From NCBI GenBank assembly GCA_032718475.1, contig JAUCBJ010003844.1, forward strand, positions 1 through 40,906: a stretch of 40,906 nucleotides of DNA. The letters are read 5' to 3'. A program made the translations under genes and the position numbers. This stretch comes from Nemertoderma westbladi. Taxonomy: Eukaryota; Xenacoelomorpha; Nemertodermatida; Nemertodermatidae. Shown piece by piece: positions 18,977 to 29,865 of this stretch. The notes beneath the pieces are model-generated. The model was not told the origin of the DNA and searched no databases. It was given only the letters and a program-made list of their open reading frames with translations. Each line of letters begins with the position of its first letter. Positions within the stretch are counted from its first letter, which is position 1.

Positions 18977-20604
18977 AAGTTCCTTATGGTATGATTTTGC
19001 TTATAGTCTCCACTTGGGTTTCATCCTGAAACTTTCGTTTAACATTAGAAACTTCAACAATAAATATCAGTATCTATCACAACTTCACCACGTATTAGGA
19101 CAATAAAGTTAGTAGGCACACCAGTAATCAATCCCCTTCCTGCTATCTCTGGTATGAGTCATACTATTATTTTTTCAACGGAAGAAAAATTTTACTACCA
19201 CTTGAACACCACCAGTTTCTTCTCCCTTCATTCTTAATTTTTGAGCACTTTGTATTTAATTTTTTTCACTGAGGATGATTTGATAGACCATTTCACTTTA
19301 ATTTGGTCTCTGGTCCTCTCTCGTCCCCCGAAAAAGCATTGACACTGGATCTAATTTGATCATTGAGTTAGTTTTTAAATACCAATGTAATACTTGAACA
19401 GAGTTAATTAGCGGCAATACTGTTTGTATTCATCAAGGAGGGTCCTGTGGACCACTTTCCCTACCTGTATTTGTTTGACTTGCTGTCCATTTTTGGTGTA
19501 CTTTAACTCTTTACTTTATATTACTGTTTGAGAAGCTAATAGTGTAGTACAGTAGCTTGAACATGAACAGTGTGATTTTTGGTCAGTGCCCATGCCCATC
19601 CTTACAATAACTATTTGATGCCAATATGTTTGTAAGTGCGTTATTAACAGTTCTTATAGGAACATTATTATTGTACTGTATTATTTACTGGGAGGCCATA
19701 GTATCATTTTATTGTTGAGCATTTGCTATGTACTGTGTGCCAAATAATTAATTATGTTAATGAGATTAAATTTCACCTAATTACACTGTAACTGAACCAA
19801 AACGATAAATTAAAGTCAATAAGAACAGTTACAGATTTATTTTTGGTGTAATCAGCTGTTATTTGCTTATATTTCCTAAGGGGAAATTGTGATTGAAGCT
19901 CTGGTCATAATAATGCAGTAAATATAAAAAAAAATTTCTAAAAAAAAATAAAAAAAAAATATATATGAAAGCCAGTAACACCCCAGCTAGATATATACCT
20001 TCATAAAAATCGAAGTTCGAGCAAAGCGATCAAACTGTTTTGATTTTCCCCTGATTGGTTAATTAATTCCCCATACAAAATTTCAGCCAAAAATATTGAG
20101 TGTTTAAGGTTGCCGAAGCCCTATGAAGTTCGTTGAATGTTACAGATAAGTTACGCATTCAACTAACAGTTCAATAATTGTGTATATAAGATAAGGTAAA
20201 ACATTGGTTCTACTTGTCATATGATCGTGTGTATCGGCTCATTTTAACCGCAATTGTTTAGTGGGGGTAGGAATAATGAAAATGCAATAAGCTATGGGAT
20301 ATGACATAAAAATCAATTATTTCATTTCCGACATATGACTTTTTTTTTATACATGTAATAATGTAACAACTGTAATAATACACCACACATTTAATCTAAC
20401 AATCAAAACGTTTTGATGTGTTTTTTTCATTTCCCCCTTCTCAGTCGCTCTTCATTTTTCACAAACATCCTAGGAAATTCTGTTGATGTCTATAATTCAG
20501 CAACTAATCTCTCAGCAGGCTGATTATGGTCAATTTTCAGATTTCCAATTCGATGAATTTTTTCCAGATGTAATTTACCAATATTTATACTTCCATCATC
20601 CATT
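18977..20604. other. No gene recognised
   Basis: AT-rich sequence with A-runs near 19925-19965. No recognisable coding motif on either strand apart from the possible reverse-strand extension of the next feature (a 39-codon open stretch at about 20490-20600). Confidence 0.5.
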
Positions 20605-20952
20605 TCAACCAGAATTAGCAGCAGTAGTGTCAGTACATATACCAACTAGTTTCTTATCCTTCAAATCACCATCAAATATCTTGGAGAAATTCATGCCAAG
20701 TGAAGCTCCAGTTTGGTTTGAATCACACTTATGGATATAAATTGGAAATTGGATATACTGATCATCTTCATGAGTAACTGCTCTATAAAGGGCAACTTCA
20801 TATAAATCTTTGCCATCACAATGGCCAAAAAAGTATGAACATTTATTTTTTAACATATATAAACGTTGATCTACATCTTTGTAAAGGACTTTTCTTGCAC
20901 AGTGAAGAGTAGTAACGATTGGAACTGATGTGGAAGACATTATGTATTTCAC
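20605..20952 (-). pseudogene. Transposase-like fragment (RNase H-fold family)
   Basis: The reverse frame from 20952 ends with SKIFDGDLKDKKLVGICTDT followed by TAANSG and a stop. The D-T-T-x-x-N-S-G motif after a hydrophobic strand resembles the second catalytic Asp region of hAT-like transposase families, and is comparable in form to CIGCDGTATNFG in the 33-35 kb gene. The preceding 90 residues are not diagnostic. The matching C-terminal part is not visible downstream. I assign the superfamily only, and only tentatively. Confidence 0.4.
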
Positions 20953-21059
20953 TCACTTTCTTCACTATCTCCTGTCCTGCTTCATAACTCACATTGAATC
21001 TGGTTAGTACTGATGTCAGACTGATGTCAACTTTCCTTTCTTAACTCTAGATGTAATTT

Positions 21060-22100
21060 GTGTCACACTCTTTATTATTATTATTATTATTAACATGCAC
21101 ATTACAGATATAATTAAATGTAGTGGCACAAGACACAAAAAAAGAGTGAACTAACTACAGTAAAGCACAAGCGTAACATTAGGTAGATGTGACAAAATTT
21201 AATAGGTAGTTTATTAGAACAAATAAGACGTTTTGCAAATGTAACAATCCGCTTAAGCAACATAATTTTTGGGTGAGGAAAATCAACTATACCTTCAACT
21301 ATATAACGATGAGCATAAAGGGTAGCCCGCACACAATTCTGACGTTACAATTCCAAGCCAGGTAAATCTTACTACATTCGGGTGACCAGAGATCCCATAG
21401 TACTCCACCATAAAAACTATTAGCAAAATATCTCTGTATGTGGAGCAATTGCAGAGGTGAAGCAAAATGAAATTCATTCCTGAGCCCAGATAATTTTCCA
21501 ATAAAAGTCCCTCTTTTTTGTAGTATGTCCCTTGAGAAATCACCTTTAAAAAAAAGGTGACACCAAGATGTTTAGCTTGTTAAACCCAGGGTAAAACTAT
21601 TCCATTTACTACGATCCGAACAGCTGAAGGATTCCAGGTAAGACCAAATGGAATACACTTGGTTTTACATTTCATAAAGGGTCGGAGAAATTATCGAGCC
21701 CTGTTTTACACCATTCGAAACAGAAAAAACATCTGACTTATAATTATTCCAAAGTGTAAATCCGGCTTGGTTCCGATAAATTAAAAATAGACAATGTAAA
21801 AAAAGCACATTCAAACCCTTTTTAATTAATTCTAAAAATAATTGTTTCCACAAAACCAAAATCAGTCAACTATATATTGAAGTATTATTCCGCATATAAT
21901 AATTCACCACCTCACTAGCAGTCCATGTACACATAGTAGTACTTGAATTAGACATGAAACCAAACTGTATGTCATCTAACTTTAATTTATGACCCTCTGA
22001 TAATATCATAACCCACTCAAATAGTTTTAATAATAATGATGCTATGCAATAGCCCTATAGTTATCCACCAAGGAAATGTCACCAGATACTTTTTCAATGT
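21060..22100 (-). pseudogene. Degenerate LINE reverse transcriptase
   Basis: Reading from 22100 downwards gives DISLVDNYRAIALS, then DDIQFGFMSNSSTTMCTW (the F-G-F motif). NNYKSDVFSVSNGVKQGSII follows with SPTLYEM (the N-G-x-x-Q-G motif), then KTKCIPFG and, in another frame, KHLGVTF and FASPLQLLHIQRYFANSFYG with GGVLWDLWS. The order is that of CR1/L2/Rex-type LINE RT from fingers to the C-terminal domain. The catalytic D-x-x-x-A-F-D and Y-A-D-D segments are missing by deletion. Several stops and frameshifts are present. Confidence 0.7.
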
Positions 22101-22219
22101 TTTTTTTTCTGACCAAAAATTTCAAAATAAAATTTTTCGTAGCCAATCGATTCGCCATCAAAAATAACGCAAAAAATTTTTTTTGCAAAATTTTAAATTA
22201 CTGTAAATTTTTGGCGATT

Positions 22220-22240
22220 GGGGGGGGGGGGGGGGGGGGG
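22220..22240. repeat. Poly-G run (21 G)
   Basis: Uninterrupted 21-base G run between the LINE RT remnant and the satellite-like block. Confidence 0.95.
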
Positions 22241-22254
22241 TCAATTTTTTTCGA

Positions 22255-22720
22255 TCCGCTATAACTCCGGAACGCTTTATCCAAATTCGATGGGGTTTTT
22301 ATTTTTCAACTTAATTCGATGTCCTCTTTCAGCCTATCCGTGTTTCGAAACACCAAACAGCGCCGTTCAAAAATAAATTTTTTCTAGTTCTAGAATTTTA
22401 CAAATTTCAAAAAAGTTGCAGTATTTTATTAACGCCTTTACGGAATTCGATAGCGTTTTCGATTTTTATATTAAACGCAATATCCTGAATCTCACTAGCC
22501 TAGTTTCGCGTCACCAATGTCAAGACTTCATACTTTTTGAGGAAAATTTTTCTTGAATAATTTTTATTTAATTACATTTATCGCGATTTCTTATTAATGG
22601 TTGCACATGAACTGATGGAGTTTTCAATTTATTAACTAAACACGACATCGCACATCGCACCAGTGTGGTTTCGAAATTCCAAAACGAGGTCTTCACTAGT
22701 TGCAGGTCGACTTTGTTCTA
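22255..22720. repeat. Strongly diverged tandem repeat of about 165 bp (family B)
   Basis: Three units can be traced: TTTATCCAAATTCGATGGGG-type sequence at about 22280, ACGGAATTCGATAGCGTTTT at about 22440, and CATGAACTGATGGAGTTTT at about 22605. Each is followed by a GTTTCG(A/C) motif about 70 bases later (TGTTTCGAAACACC, AGTTTCGCGTCACC, GGTTTCGAAATTCC). The period is about 165 bp. Identity is low but the order of motifs is constant. Confidence 0.6.
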
Positions 22721-22909
22721 GAATTGAGCAACTAATAATAGATCGAATTTATTAATAATTATTGTATGAAATATGATTGTATTTTTACATAATTATTAGT
22801 TCTATACTAATTCTCGTTGTCTCTTTTATTTAAAATAAAAAGTCGGTTCCTTATCGGGCTGCTACTACTACTACTACTAGGATCGGCATGCTCCATTGCA
22901 GCTGCATTT

Positions 22910-24030
22910 TTAAGAATGCTGTGCCGGCTTATCGACAAAATTGCACCGCCATAACTCCCTATCACCCATGACATTTGCTAGATCATCCGCATCTTCAAGG
23001 CCAGTGTCCTTTAAGATGCATCTCAAGAAAGTCATGGGCTGTCCACCATGCTTATTCACTCCATGAGGCTGCCAAAGTACAAGATTATGCACTGGCTGGT
23101 CCTCACGGCGAAAGCAATATCCTGCAAAGCGGAGGCGATTTTGTTCTAGTGTCAAGCTTGGGGAAACCAATGAGACACCTCCAATGTTATATAGTGTCTG
23201 GTTGGAGATGTGTGCATTGAACTTGACACAATGAACCCGGCGTAGCATTCTTGTGAATGTGCCATCCAGAGATTTGGTGTCCTCAGCAGTTAGAGCCCAG
23301 CATGGACTTCCATAGAGGAGTACTGGAACTACTGCTGCTCTAAATAACCGGACCTTAAGTTTCCGATTAATTATCGGTGACTTCCAAATCCTGGAAAGCC
23401 TATTCAAGGCTGCCCATGCCTTTCCTTTACGTATTCGAAGGTCCTCACCTGACTTCCGGATCCATGATCCCAGGTAACAGAAGTCATCCACATGCTCAAG
23501 CATACCATCTTTTGAGCTTATCCTCATCCGATCAGAGACTTGCTGAAGACTTTCAAAGTTAACTGTCAAAATTTTGGTCTTTCTGGAGTTAATAAAAAGA
23601 CCAACACTAGAAGCAGCATGTTCTAATGAGCTGAGGAGCCATTGGGCTCCCTCTAGTGATTCTGAGAGTACTCCTAAGTCATCAGCAAAGTCTAGATCAG
23701 TTAGGTACTTGGCAGGATTTCCTCGACTTCTGGAGCCAGTAGGTGGAGTTATAATCACCCCATCATCATTATGATGATCTAAGGACATGCGTAGAACATA
23801 GTCAACCACAATAATGAACAAGAATGGTGCAAGTGTGTCTCCCTGGAGGATGCCCCATAACACTTCAAATGGTTCTGTGTCACCGTCAACAGTAGACACA
23901 AATGTTGTCGAACCATCGTATACTGATCTGATTGCTGCAATAATTTTATCAGGAATCCCATATAATGAAAGTATGCTGAACATACGTGAGCGAGAGACTG
24001 AATCAAAGGCCTTGACGAAGTCAACAAAAT
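22910..24030 (-). pseudogene. RTE-like LINE: catalytic RT palm and C-terminus
   Basis: In the shifted frame VDFVKAFDSVSRSRMFSIL gives the first catalytic Asp. GILQGDTLAPFLFIIVVDYV follows, then LDFADDLGVLS (the F-A-D-D active site), FINSRKTKILTVN and the DDFCYLGSWI motif. The rest, to TAA at 22910-22912, is the long conserved C-terminal domain (IRKGKAWAALNRL, LYGSPCWALT, CVKFNAHISNQTLYNIGG). No stops occur inside this part. The protein would nick DNA and prime reverse transcription at the target site. The low number of lesions suggests a relatively young insertion compared with the other LINEs here. Confidence 0.85.
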
Positions 24031-26001
24031 ATCATTTAATAGAATTCTATTGTATAGCTTTGCAGCAATCGAGATCAATGAGATTCCCCGAAACGAACCA
24101 TAGAGTGTTAGGTTGCCCTTCTTGGGAACTGGCACCAACTTATTTGTTTTCATTTCTTGTGGGACTCTTGTTGTTCGGTACATGTCTACTATGATGGGAT
24201 AGATGAGCTTTAAACACTCAGGTATTTTAAAGACCTCAGGGGGAACACCATCTACTCCACTGGCACGATTGGTCTTAATGCTCTTTGCAGCAGCCTTTAC
24301 TTCTGCAAAGGAGATATCGCCAATGGGAATATCTGGGAGTACAGACTCAGACACTTTTACTTCTATAAAGTTATCAGGCAATAATACCCTGTCATTATTG
24401 AGGAGCTTTTCAAAGTGGGCTTTCCAACCATTGATGCGATCGGCTGGTGATTCAGCCTTGTGGTTGGTGGTGGTTGGTTGGCTTTTCCGCCCAGTAAGCA
24501 GATCGATCGATTTCCATGCCTGGGATGATTGCCTGCTGTCGTCAGCATCATTGATGACATCAACCTGTTGGTTTATTAGCTCCTGTAGATTAACAGAGTA
24601 CTGCCTGTTCAGGGACCTAGATGCAGCCTTAACTGCATTCTTGGCCGCTGTAGTCTGTTTGAGTCGGGACTCTTTCTGCGCCTTACGAAGGTCATTTCGG
24701 CACTTCTGAATTTTGTTGTCAGTCCAGGGGGCCCTTTTCCTGTTTCGAGGGTATACAGGAACTGTTTCTGCAGCTGCTAACTTAACTGCTTCTGTAAAGG
24801 CAGTGTAGCCCTCACAGTGATCTGCCGCCTCAGAGGCAAGAGCCTCATACCTGTTGCTCAGCTGTAGTGTGAAGCTGGATCTCACACTTGGCTGTTGCAA
24901 CAGAGAGGACCAGTCATGCCACCGCAAGGCAGATTTCATTGTTCTGCTAGCACGCAGACTAAGTCTTACCTTGGCCACAATAAGGCGGTGATCACTGGAG
25001 AAGGGTCGAAGTGTAAATGCATTACAGTCTTGTATAGAGCTCCTGTATTTCCTACGAAACAGAATACGGTCTATCTGGGACTTGTGACCACTGGGTCCAC
25101 TATGAGTCCATAGCTTTCCAGTTCGCTTCTTGAACTGGGTTCCAGCCGAAAACAATCCATTTCCAGAGATAAAATCCTGAAGATGGACATAATTTCGGTT
25201 AACACTATTGCTATAGACCCAGGGCGATGTAGGTGATTGATGCAGACTTGCATTAAAGTCTCCCAGGAATGTTAAGAATGCATGCTGATCCACTCCATCA
25301 GTAGCTGCTTGTAGATTGTGGTAGAAATTTTCCACCTCCTCTACAGGGGCAACACTAGTTGGAGAGTAGCACACAATCAGAACCACCTTGGGAAACTCAG
25401 CCAGACTTCCAGAACATGAGAAGTGGCAACGGATGATGCGGTTAGAGATTTGGTCTATTTTGTCCAATGCTGCATGTGCAGTTGGATTCATCAATAGACC
25501 AATTCCACCATTGCCACTATCATCTGCTGACGCGAGGGCGAGTCGCCAACCGCCCCCCATGTCCTTAATCAGAACCTCATCAGTCTGTCCAGTCTGCATT
25601 CGGTGCTCTTGAACACCCACTGCACTAAGAGAAAGCTTATCTGCCAAGGCAGTCAGCTCACCTTGTCGCATTGGGGACCCGAGTGTTAGGGTGTTTACTG
25701 AGGCTAGTCTAGTGACTTGCCTCAGATTCACCAATGGCTTTGTTGGTTGGGGTGGAAAATGAGAGTAGCCTCCAACTCCAGAATCCCTCTCCCCATCACA
25801 ATCTGGCCTCCCTGGTGACCCAGGGTTTGGGCTAGAAAGGTCATCAGGAAAGGGACTCAAAGAATTGTTGGCTGCTCTCTCTCCAGTAGGGGGTGAGACA
25901 GGCAGCCGGTCAGGAGTTAACTGACGCCTGTGAGGCCAATTGTGTCCGGTAATTCCACTGGCCTCTAGTGGCCGGACCTCCGCATTGCTAATGTAATCCA
26001 T
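24030..26001 (-). pseudogene. RTE-like LINE: endonuclease and N-terminal RT
   Basis: From an ATG at 26001, about 100 residues of Pro/Ser-rich leader precede an exonuclease-endonuclease-phosphatase domain. SLSAVGVQEHRM has the catalytic Glu, AFLTFLGDFNASL has the G-D-F-N motif, and FSSDHRLIVAKV has the S-D-H motif, all intact. A Lys/Arg-rich linker follows, then RT fingers with FAEVKAAAKSIK, ASGVDGVPPEVFK and LVPVPKKGN. SFRGISLISIAAKLYNRILL is the last in-register motif. About 60 residues that normally follow (including the G-F-R motif) are absent, and the frame then shifts; codons below about 24030 in this frame are read-through. Confidence 0.85.
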
Positions 26002-26120
26002 AGTGGGGGTTGGGGGGTGCTTTTTTGCCGAGTCAGCTCTCGGGGCAAATCAGGCCCGTCACTAGTATAAATTTTAGACTCTAAGTCCATTTTCTCTGAA
26101 ATTTTACTTTCAATTACCGT

Positions 26121-26474
26121 TTACATTACCGTCGTTTTGGTTATATAAAATGTTCTACACATCTCAGCAAACTTGTTTGCAATTTTCTGAGGGTCCGACT
26201 CTCTCTCAATGCAGTCACTAATTAGGTTACAGTTACCCCTTAACTTGCAAATATGTGGGAAAATATCCATGCCACCTGTAACCGAAGCTCGTAAAAGGTT
26301 ATCACGCTTAATCTTGCTTTCCACATTTTTTAAACGGCGAACAGCGTATTTAAACTGTAATCTAGTTCTTTGTTTAATTGGCCACAAAACATTTAGATTC
26401 CCTGTAGGCTTACCAGCGGAGCACAAAATCCACGTCCCTTTTATATGATATACATAATCATTCCAACTAGGCAT
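26121..26474 (-). pseudogene. LINE fragment: linker between endonuclease and RT
   Basis: The 117-codon frame starts MPSWNDYVYHIKGTW and contains RTRLQFKYAVRRLKNVESK (the conserved K/R-Y-A-V-R motif between EN and RT in CR1/L2-type LINEs) and KIANKFAEMCRTFY. It is intact over its length, but no EN or RT flanks it; the RTE-like element starts about 80 bp away. The family seems closer to the fragments at 39-40.5 kb than to the RTE-like copy. It is a short isolated fragment. Confidence 0.6.
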
Positions 26475-26831
26475 TATAGACCCTCTCCGGTATTTGAGTT
26501 CCCTGTACCACTTAGTGGCAGTTCTCTCGCTGCAGAATCAATAGCATGTAACAAATCTAAAGTATACCGTTCCAAACATTATCTATGGTACAAAATCGCA
26601 CAATGAATATCCGAACTGTTATTACAAGCACTATCTAATGTTTTGATGTTGTTGGTTCATATATGTCTTCACATTCTTTATCTGTTGAAATTGGACTGCC
26701 TTCATTTGAGTTATCTTTACATTCACAAACAGTTAATGTACTTTCTTGATTAGCACTGTTAGCCATGTTACACCAGACTTTGACTTCTTTTTTGAAACTG
26801 TTTCCTGTCTCTGAATCCGATCTATGAGAGA
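26475..26831. other. No gene established; short reverse ORF
   Basis: On the reverse strand an ATG at about 26765 opens 43 codons (MANSANQESTLTVCECKDN...) rich in Ser/Glu/Asp before a stop. It could be the start of an acidic protein or chance. No other content. Confidence 0.3.
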
Positions 26832-26885
26832 GGGCTGTTGCGCTGTCAGTCAGAGAGGTAACAGCCCGTGGGGTAAGGATTTACC
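26832..26885 (+). repeat. Left terminal inverted repeat (54 bp)
   Basis: Partner of 29283-29336, differing at one base (position 37 of the repeat: G here, A in the partner's orientation). Confidence 0.9.
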
Positions 26886-27277
26886 TCTGGGACCTGTATT
26901 AGGCAAAATAGCAGTAGCTGTGTAGGCCCACCAGTACTGTGCACAGTACAAGACCCGAAATTTAGCCTACATCTGTAAATAATACACGGTTTCGCAGTAC
27001 AAGACCATATAAATTAGACCACCATCTGTAAAATGCTCGCCTGAGTTCAGGAGTTGCACAGATGTCAGGATGTGCTGATTCTATATCATCCACTAACGGA
27101 TTCTGGTAGCCTGGAACTACGGTAGACCACTACAAAAACTGATACAACAGAGTGAGGTGCCGTTCAGCCGTTAGCCTAACATTTCTCGGAGGCTGGTCCG
27201 ATAACACTCAATGCATTGTTTGGTTGGACATTGACATTATTGCATAACAGTGTACATTATTACACTGTTACATACTG

Positions 27278-27327
27278 ATTAGTATGGATTGAGAAATTGG
27301 ATATTAGTATGGATTGAGAAATTGGAT
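27278..27327 (+). repeat. Perfect 25-bp tandem duplication
   Basis: Two identical adjacent units starting ATTAGTATGGATTGAGAAAT. Lies inside the inverted-repeat unit. Recent slippage. Confidence 0.95.
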
Positions 27328-27469
27328 ATATTTGGACGTCAATGGATGGATAGGTTTGGTTTGAGAAACTCATATCACGTAGGCCTACCTAATCATATAT
27401 TTGTGATAATTATTACTAGATCCACTGGCCCCCAGCCACCTTCAACAAACCATCATGCCTTGGGGCACT

Positions 27470-27744
27470 CACCTGAGGGGGCGGAGCGCATTAAAAACTC
27501 TAAGTATCGTGACCTAGTCGACTGGGGCCATTTCTTTCACCCTGTGGCCTTTGGCCGCCCTGGTCCAGAGACATCCACCTTCCTCCGGGAGATTGGGTCT
27601 CGTCTCCACAGTGCCACCCACGAACCGCGGTCACACCAGTTTCTGCTCCAGCGCCTGGAGATGGCAATTTGGGTTGGTAATGCAGCCTCAGTCATGGGGA
27701 CAGCAACCCCAACAACGCCGACCATTGGTCTATTCAGGGACTGA
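27470..27744 (+). pseudogene. C-terminal fragment of a reverse transcriptase (LINE type)
   Basis: The frame reads EGAERIKNSKYRDLVDWGHF, HPVAFGRPGPETSTFLREIG, RSHQFLLQRLEMAIWVGNAA and SVMGTA. The series K-Y-x-x-L, F-x-P-V-A, G-P-E, I-G-x-R, F-L-x-Q-R and G-N-A-A is the very C-terminal domain found behind RT in many invertebrate non-LTR elements. It is more GC-rich than its surroundings. RT itself is absent upstream, where an AT-rich segment begins. The fragment lies within the inverted-repeat unit, so it was captured or inserted there. Confidence 0.6.
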
Positions 27745-28779
27745 AGAGCCGAAACCAATCAAAACTGTCGAAATGGTTGCCAATGGAGTCACCAATGGGA
27801 TGACGGCCGAAGATATTCAATACTCTATCTTATGCAATCTCAAATATTCAATATGGTACTGTTCCTTCAATTCAATATTCAATCTTAGTATTATTTCTGT
27901 GCTTCGTTATTTAATAATGTGATTAGATAAAAAATAAATTAATGAAATGTTATTTATTACAAAAAAAAAATCCAAAATTATATTAAAATTTATATAGTTT
28001 TGAATGAAATGTTTCGAAATCCACAGTCATTCAATGAACTTATACAGCAGTGTCATATATCGCGTATCCCTTGGTTTAATCACTATTCTTTATTCAAGTA
28101 TAACTGAATCCTGGCCCGCCGCTTTCACCCTCCACTGATTATTTAAAATCGTAACTCATTCAATCTTTGACTAAATTATACCAAACTTGGTAAACATGTA
28201 ATCTTGTTTATCGGCCTTAAATAAACACAACTTGCTAAAATTTCCCCTATAATGTTTTTTCCTATAGAACAGGATGCAGTTTTATTTTAGTAGTAAACAA
28301 GCTATTATTTGCGTCGATTTTCACCTGGAGAGGGAAGAATATTGATTGCCCCCCCCCCCCCCCCCCCCCTACCTGCAGTTAAATGAAAATATTTCGGTAC
28401 CATTTAATTTTATTATCACGGTCGCGCATCAAGTAGGCCTAGTCTGTCAAAAGATACAATTCATTATATAAGCATAACAAAATTAATTATAATAATTCTA
28501 AAAATATAAGGCAGATTATCCTAAAGTTAGCTCTTTAGTCTTTAGCAATCTTATACATTGACAAGACTTAAAAATAATTGATGTTGAATAATTAATATTA
28601 AGATTAAAATATATTATTATGAATTCAAAGAAAGCAAAATGTATTGAGTTAGTATTGGCAAGTTAATCTCACAAAGTCACAAACCAGTCTAGTCTAACTA
28701 TAGAGTAGCCTTGTTCGCATTGTTCCAGGTTTAGGCCTATAGATTCCACGGTCTTCATTCAAGGTTTAATACTGTAATA
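27745..28779. other. No gene recognised; poly-C run at 28349-28369
   Basis: AT-rich interior of the inverted-repeat unit. A run of 21 C is at 28349-28369. No recognisable motif. Confidence 0.6.
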
Positions 28780-29067
28780 CTAATAGACTCCGTTATCTGT
28801 CTCGATCGCTTCGCTATGCACCATCTTACTGGATTTAATAAACTCCATCGCTTTCCTGTCGTTCTCTGTTTTGTAGATTACTTCGCCATCATCTGATCGC
28901 TTTGGTTGCATGTTTAATACTGTAATAGACTCCCGTCGCCATCGTATCGTTCTGGATACATTGACTAGACTCCATTGTCCATCGCGATAGATCGTTTCAT
29001 TGTTTACGTTTAATTGACTTCGCCTCCTCGGATTAGGAATTCGGCCGTGTTTCGTAGATTCCGCCAT
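28780..29067 (-). CDS. Hypothetical 95-residue ORF inside the inverted-repeat unit
   Basis: Starts MAESTKHGRIPNPRRRS and continues with a mildly charged sequence (RDGQWSLVNVSRTIRWRRES, NDRKAMEFIKSSKM) to a stop at 28780. No known domain. GAGTCTATTACAGTATTAAA-type sequence occurs both inside the ORF and just after it, so part of it is an internal duplication. It could be a first exon or chance. Confidence 0.25.
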   Translation of the reverse strand: MAESTKHGRIPNPRRRSQLNVNNETIYRDGQWSLVNVSRTIRWRRESITVLNMQPKRSDDGEVIYKTENDRKAMEFIKSSKMVHSEAIETDNGVY

Positions 29068-29282
29068 CGTTCAGCAGTTCAGTGTTTTTAATCAAAGCCA
29101 GAATTCCGGCACCAGCACCACGATCAACGATTTCGGAAGTAACAGACTCCACCAACAATACTCGGGGTTTAAAAAATACAACTATCAGGCAACTTGTAAC
29201 TGGGCGATCATCTATCTGATAGTTGAAAAAGACTGTCTGACAGTTGGTATCAGGCTATCTGATAGTTAGCGAGCGCCCCATG

Positions 29283-29336
29283 GGTAAATCCTTACCCCAT
29301 GGGCTGTTACCTCTCTGACTGACAGCGCAACAGCCC
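29283..29336 (-). repeat. Right terminal inverted repeat (54 bp)
   Basis: Inverted copy of 26832-26885. The outermost bases are CAGCCC on the + strand, then CTATAGC outside. Confidence 0.9.
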
Positions 29337-29462
29337 CTATAGCTTTTAAGAGCACTTTTATTTACTATTGTCGTCATTCTTCCACCAAGGTTTTGCAGTC
29401 TGTTGCTGTACCTGGTATGTCATCATCTAATACCCATTTCGGTTGATGTTTTGCTTTGAAAT

Positions 29463-29865
29463 TTATAATGCTGGATCACAAGTAGTTAGATAACTACCTT
29501 GTGTTTCAGGTAGGTGACCTTGAAATTTCTTATAATAATTATCCAACCTAGACACAATATTATGCTTCTCAATACTGACTATTCCATATTGGCCATATAA
29601 TTTAATAATTCTTCTGCTAATATGCAGGGATGGTCTCAGTGTGTTTGTGTCTATAATTGCACTAAATCGCCGAAGCAGTATTCTTTCAGTTAAAACTTGA
29701 GATGCTGGTAATGCTGGTAAAGATCCCAATATTCTCACTAATTGGGGGTCAGTTGATCTAGTTGATGGAAGTTTTGACATTTGTAATACTATTGAGTCTT
29801 CCTGATCCAGATCCAACCGCATAGCGGGACCATTCAGCCAAAAGGTTGTATCTGCAAAAACATGG
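29463..29865 (-). CDS. Unassigned coding segment, possibly from a retroelement
   Basis: TGTTTTTGCAG on the reverse strand precedes a frame reading DTTFWLNGPAMRLDLDQEDS, followed by an intact 119-codon stretch with VLTERILLRRFSAIIDTN and LHISRRIIKLYGQYGIVSI. The W-x-x-G-P motif recalls the segment between RNase H and integrase in BEL elements, but the rest does not match that region convincingly. Coding-like composition and lack of stops argue for real, fairly young coding sequence. Its family is unknown to me. Confidence 0.35.

Larger units (their letters stand above)
22862..26040 (-). mobile_element. RTE-like non-LTR retrotransposon (LINE), nearly full length
   Basis: A single ORF-type coding region with endonuclease then RT, a very short 3' UTR and a trinucleotide tail (CTA repeats on the + strand at 22862-22879) is the layout of RTE-superfamily LINEs. 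Length of about 3.2 kb also fits. One frameshift with an internal deletion breaks the ORF near 24030. The 5' limit is approximate. A 3'-tail copy of the same family lies at 1681-1718. The motif QGDTLAPFLF is typical of RTE-X-like elements; the exact clade is uncertain. Confidence 0.8.
26832..29336. mobile_element. 2,505-bp unit bounded by 54-bp terminal inverted repeats
   Basis: Left repeat 26832-26885 and right repeat 29283-29336 are inverted copies with one mismatch in 54. Each starts GGGCTGTTGCGCTGTCAGTC and itself contains a smaller inverted repeat (GGGCTGTT...AACAGCCC). Similarity ends sharply after 54 bp. No clear target-site duplication is seen (both outer flanks contain CTAT, not a match of useful length). 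The interior has no recognisable transposase; it carries a LINE C-terminal fragment, a 25-bp duplication, a C run and one unassigned ORF. A non-autonomous DNA transposon or two oppositely oriented short repeats are the options. Confidence 0.65.

Noticed and set aside
29095-29120. GAATTCCGGCACCAG resembles a cDNA-library adaptor
   Set aside because: It differs from common adaptors and is embedded in continuous genomic context without a cloning junction.
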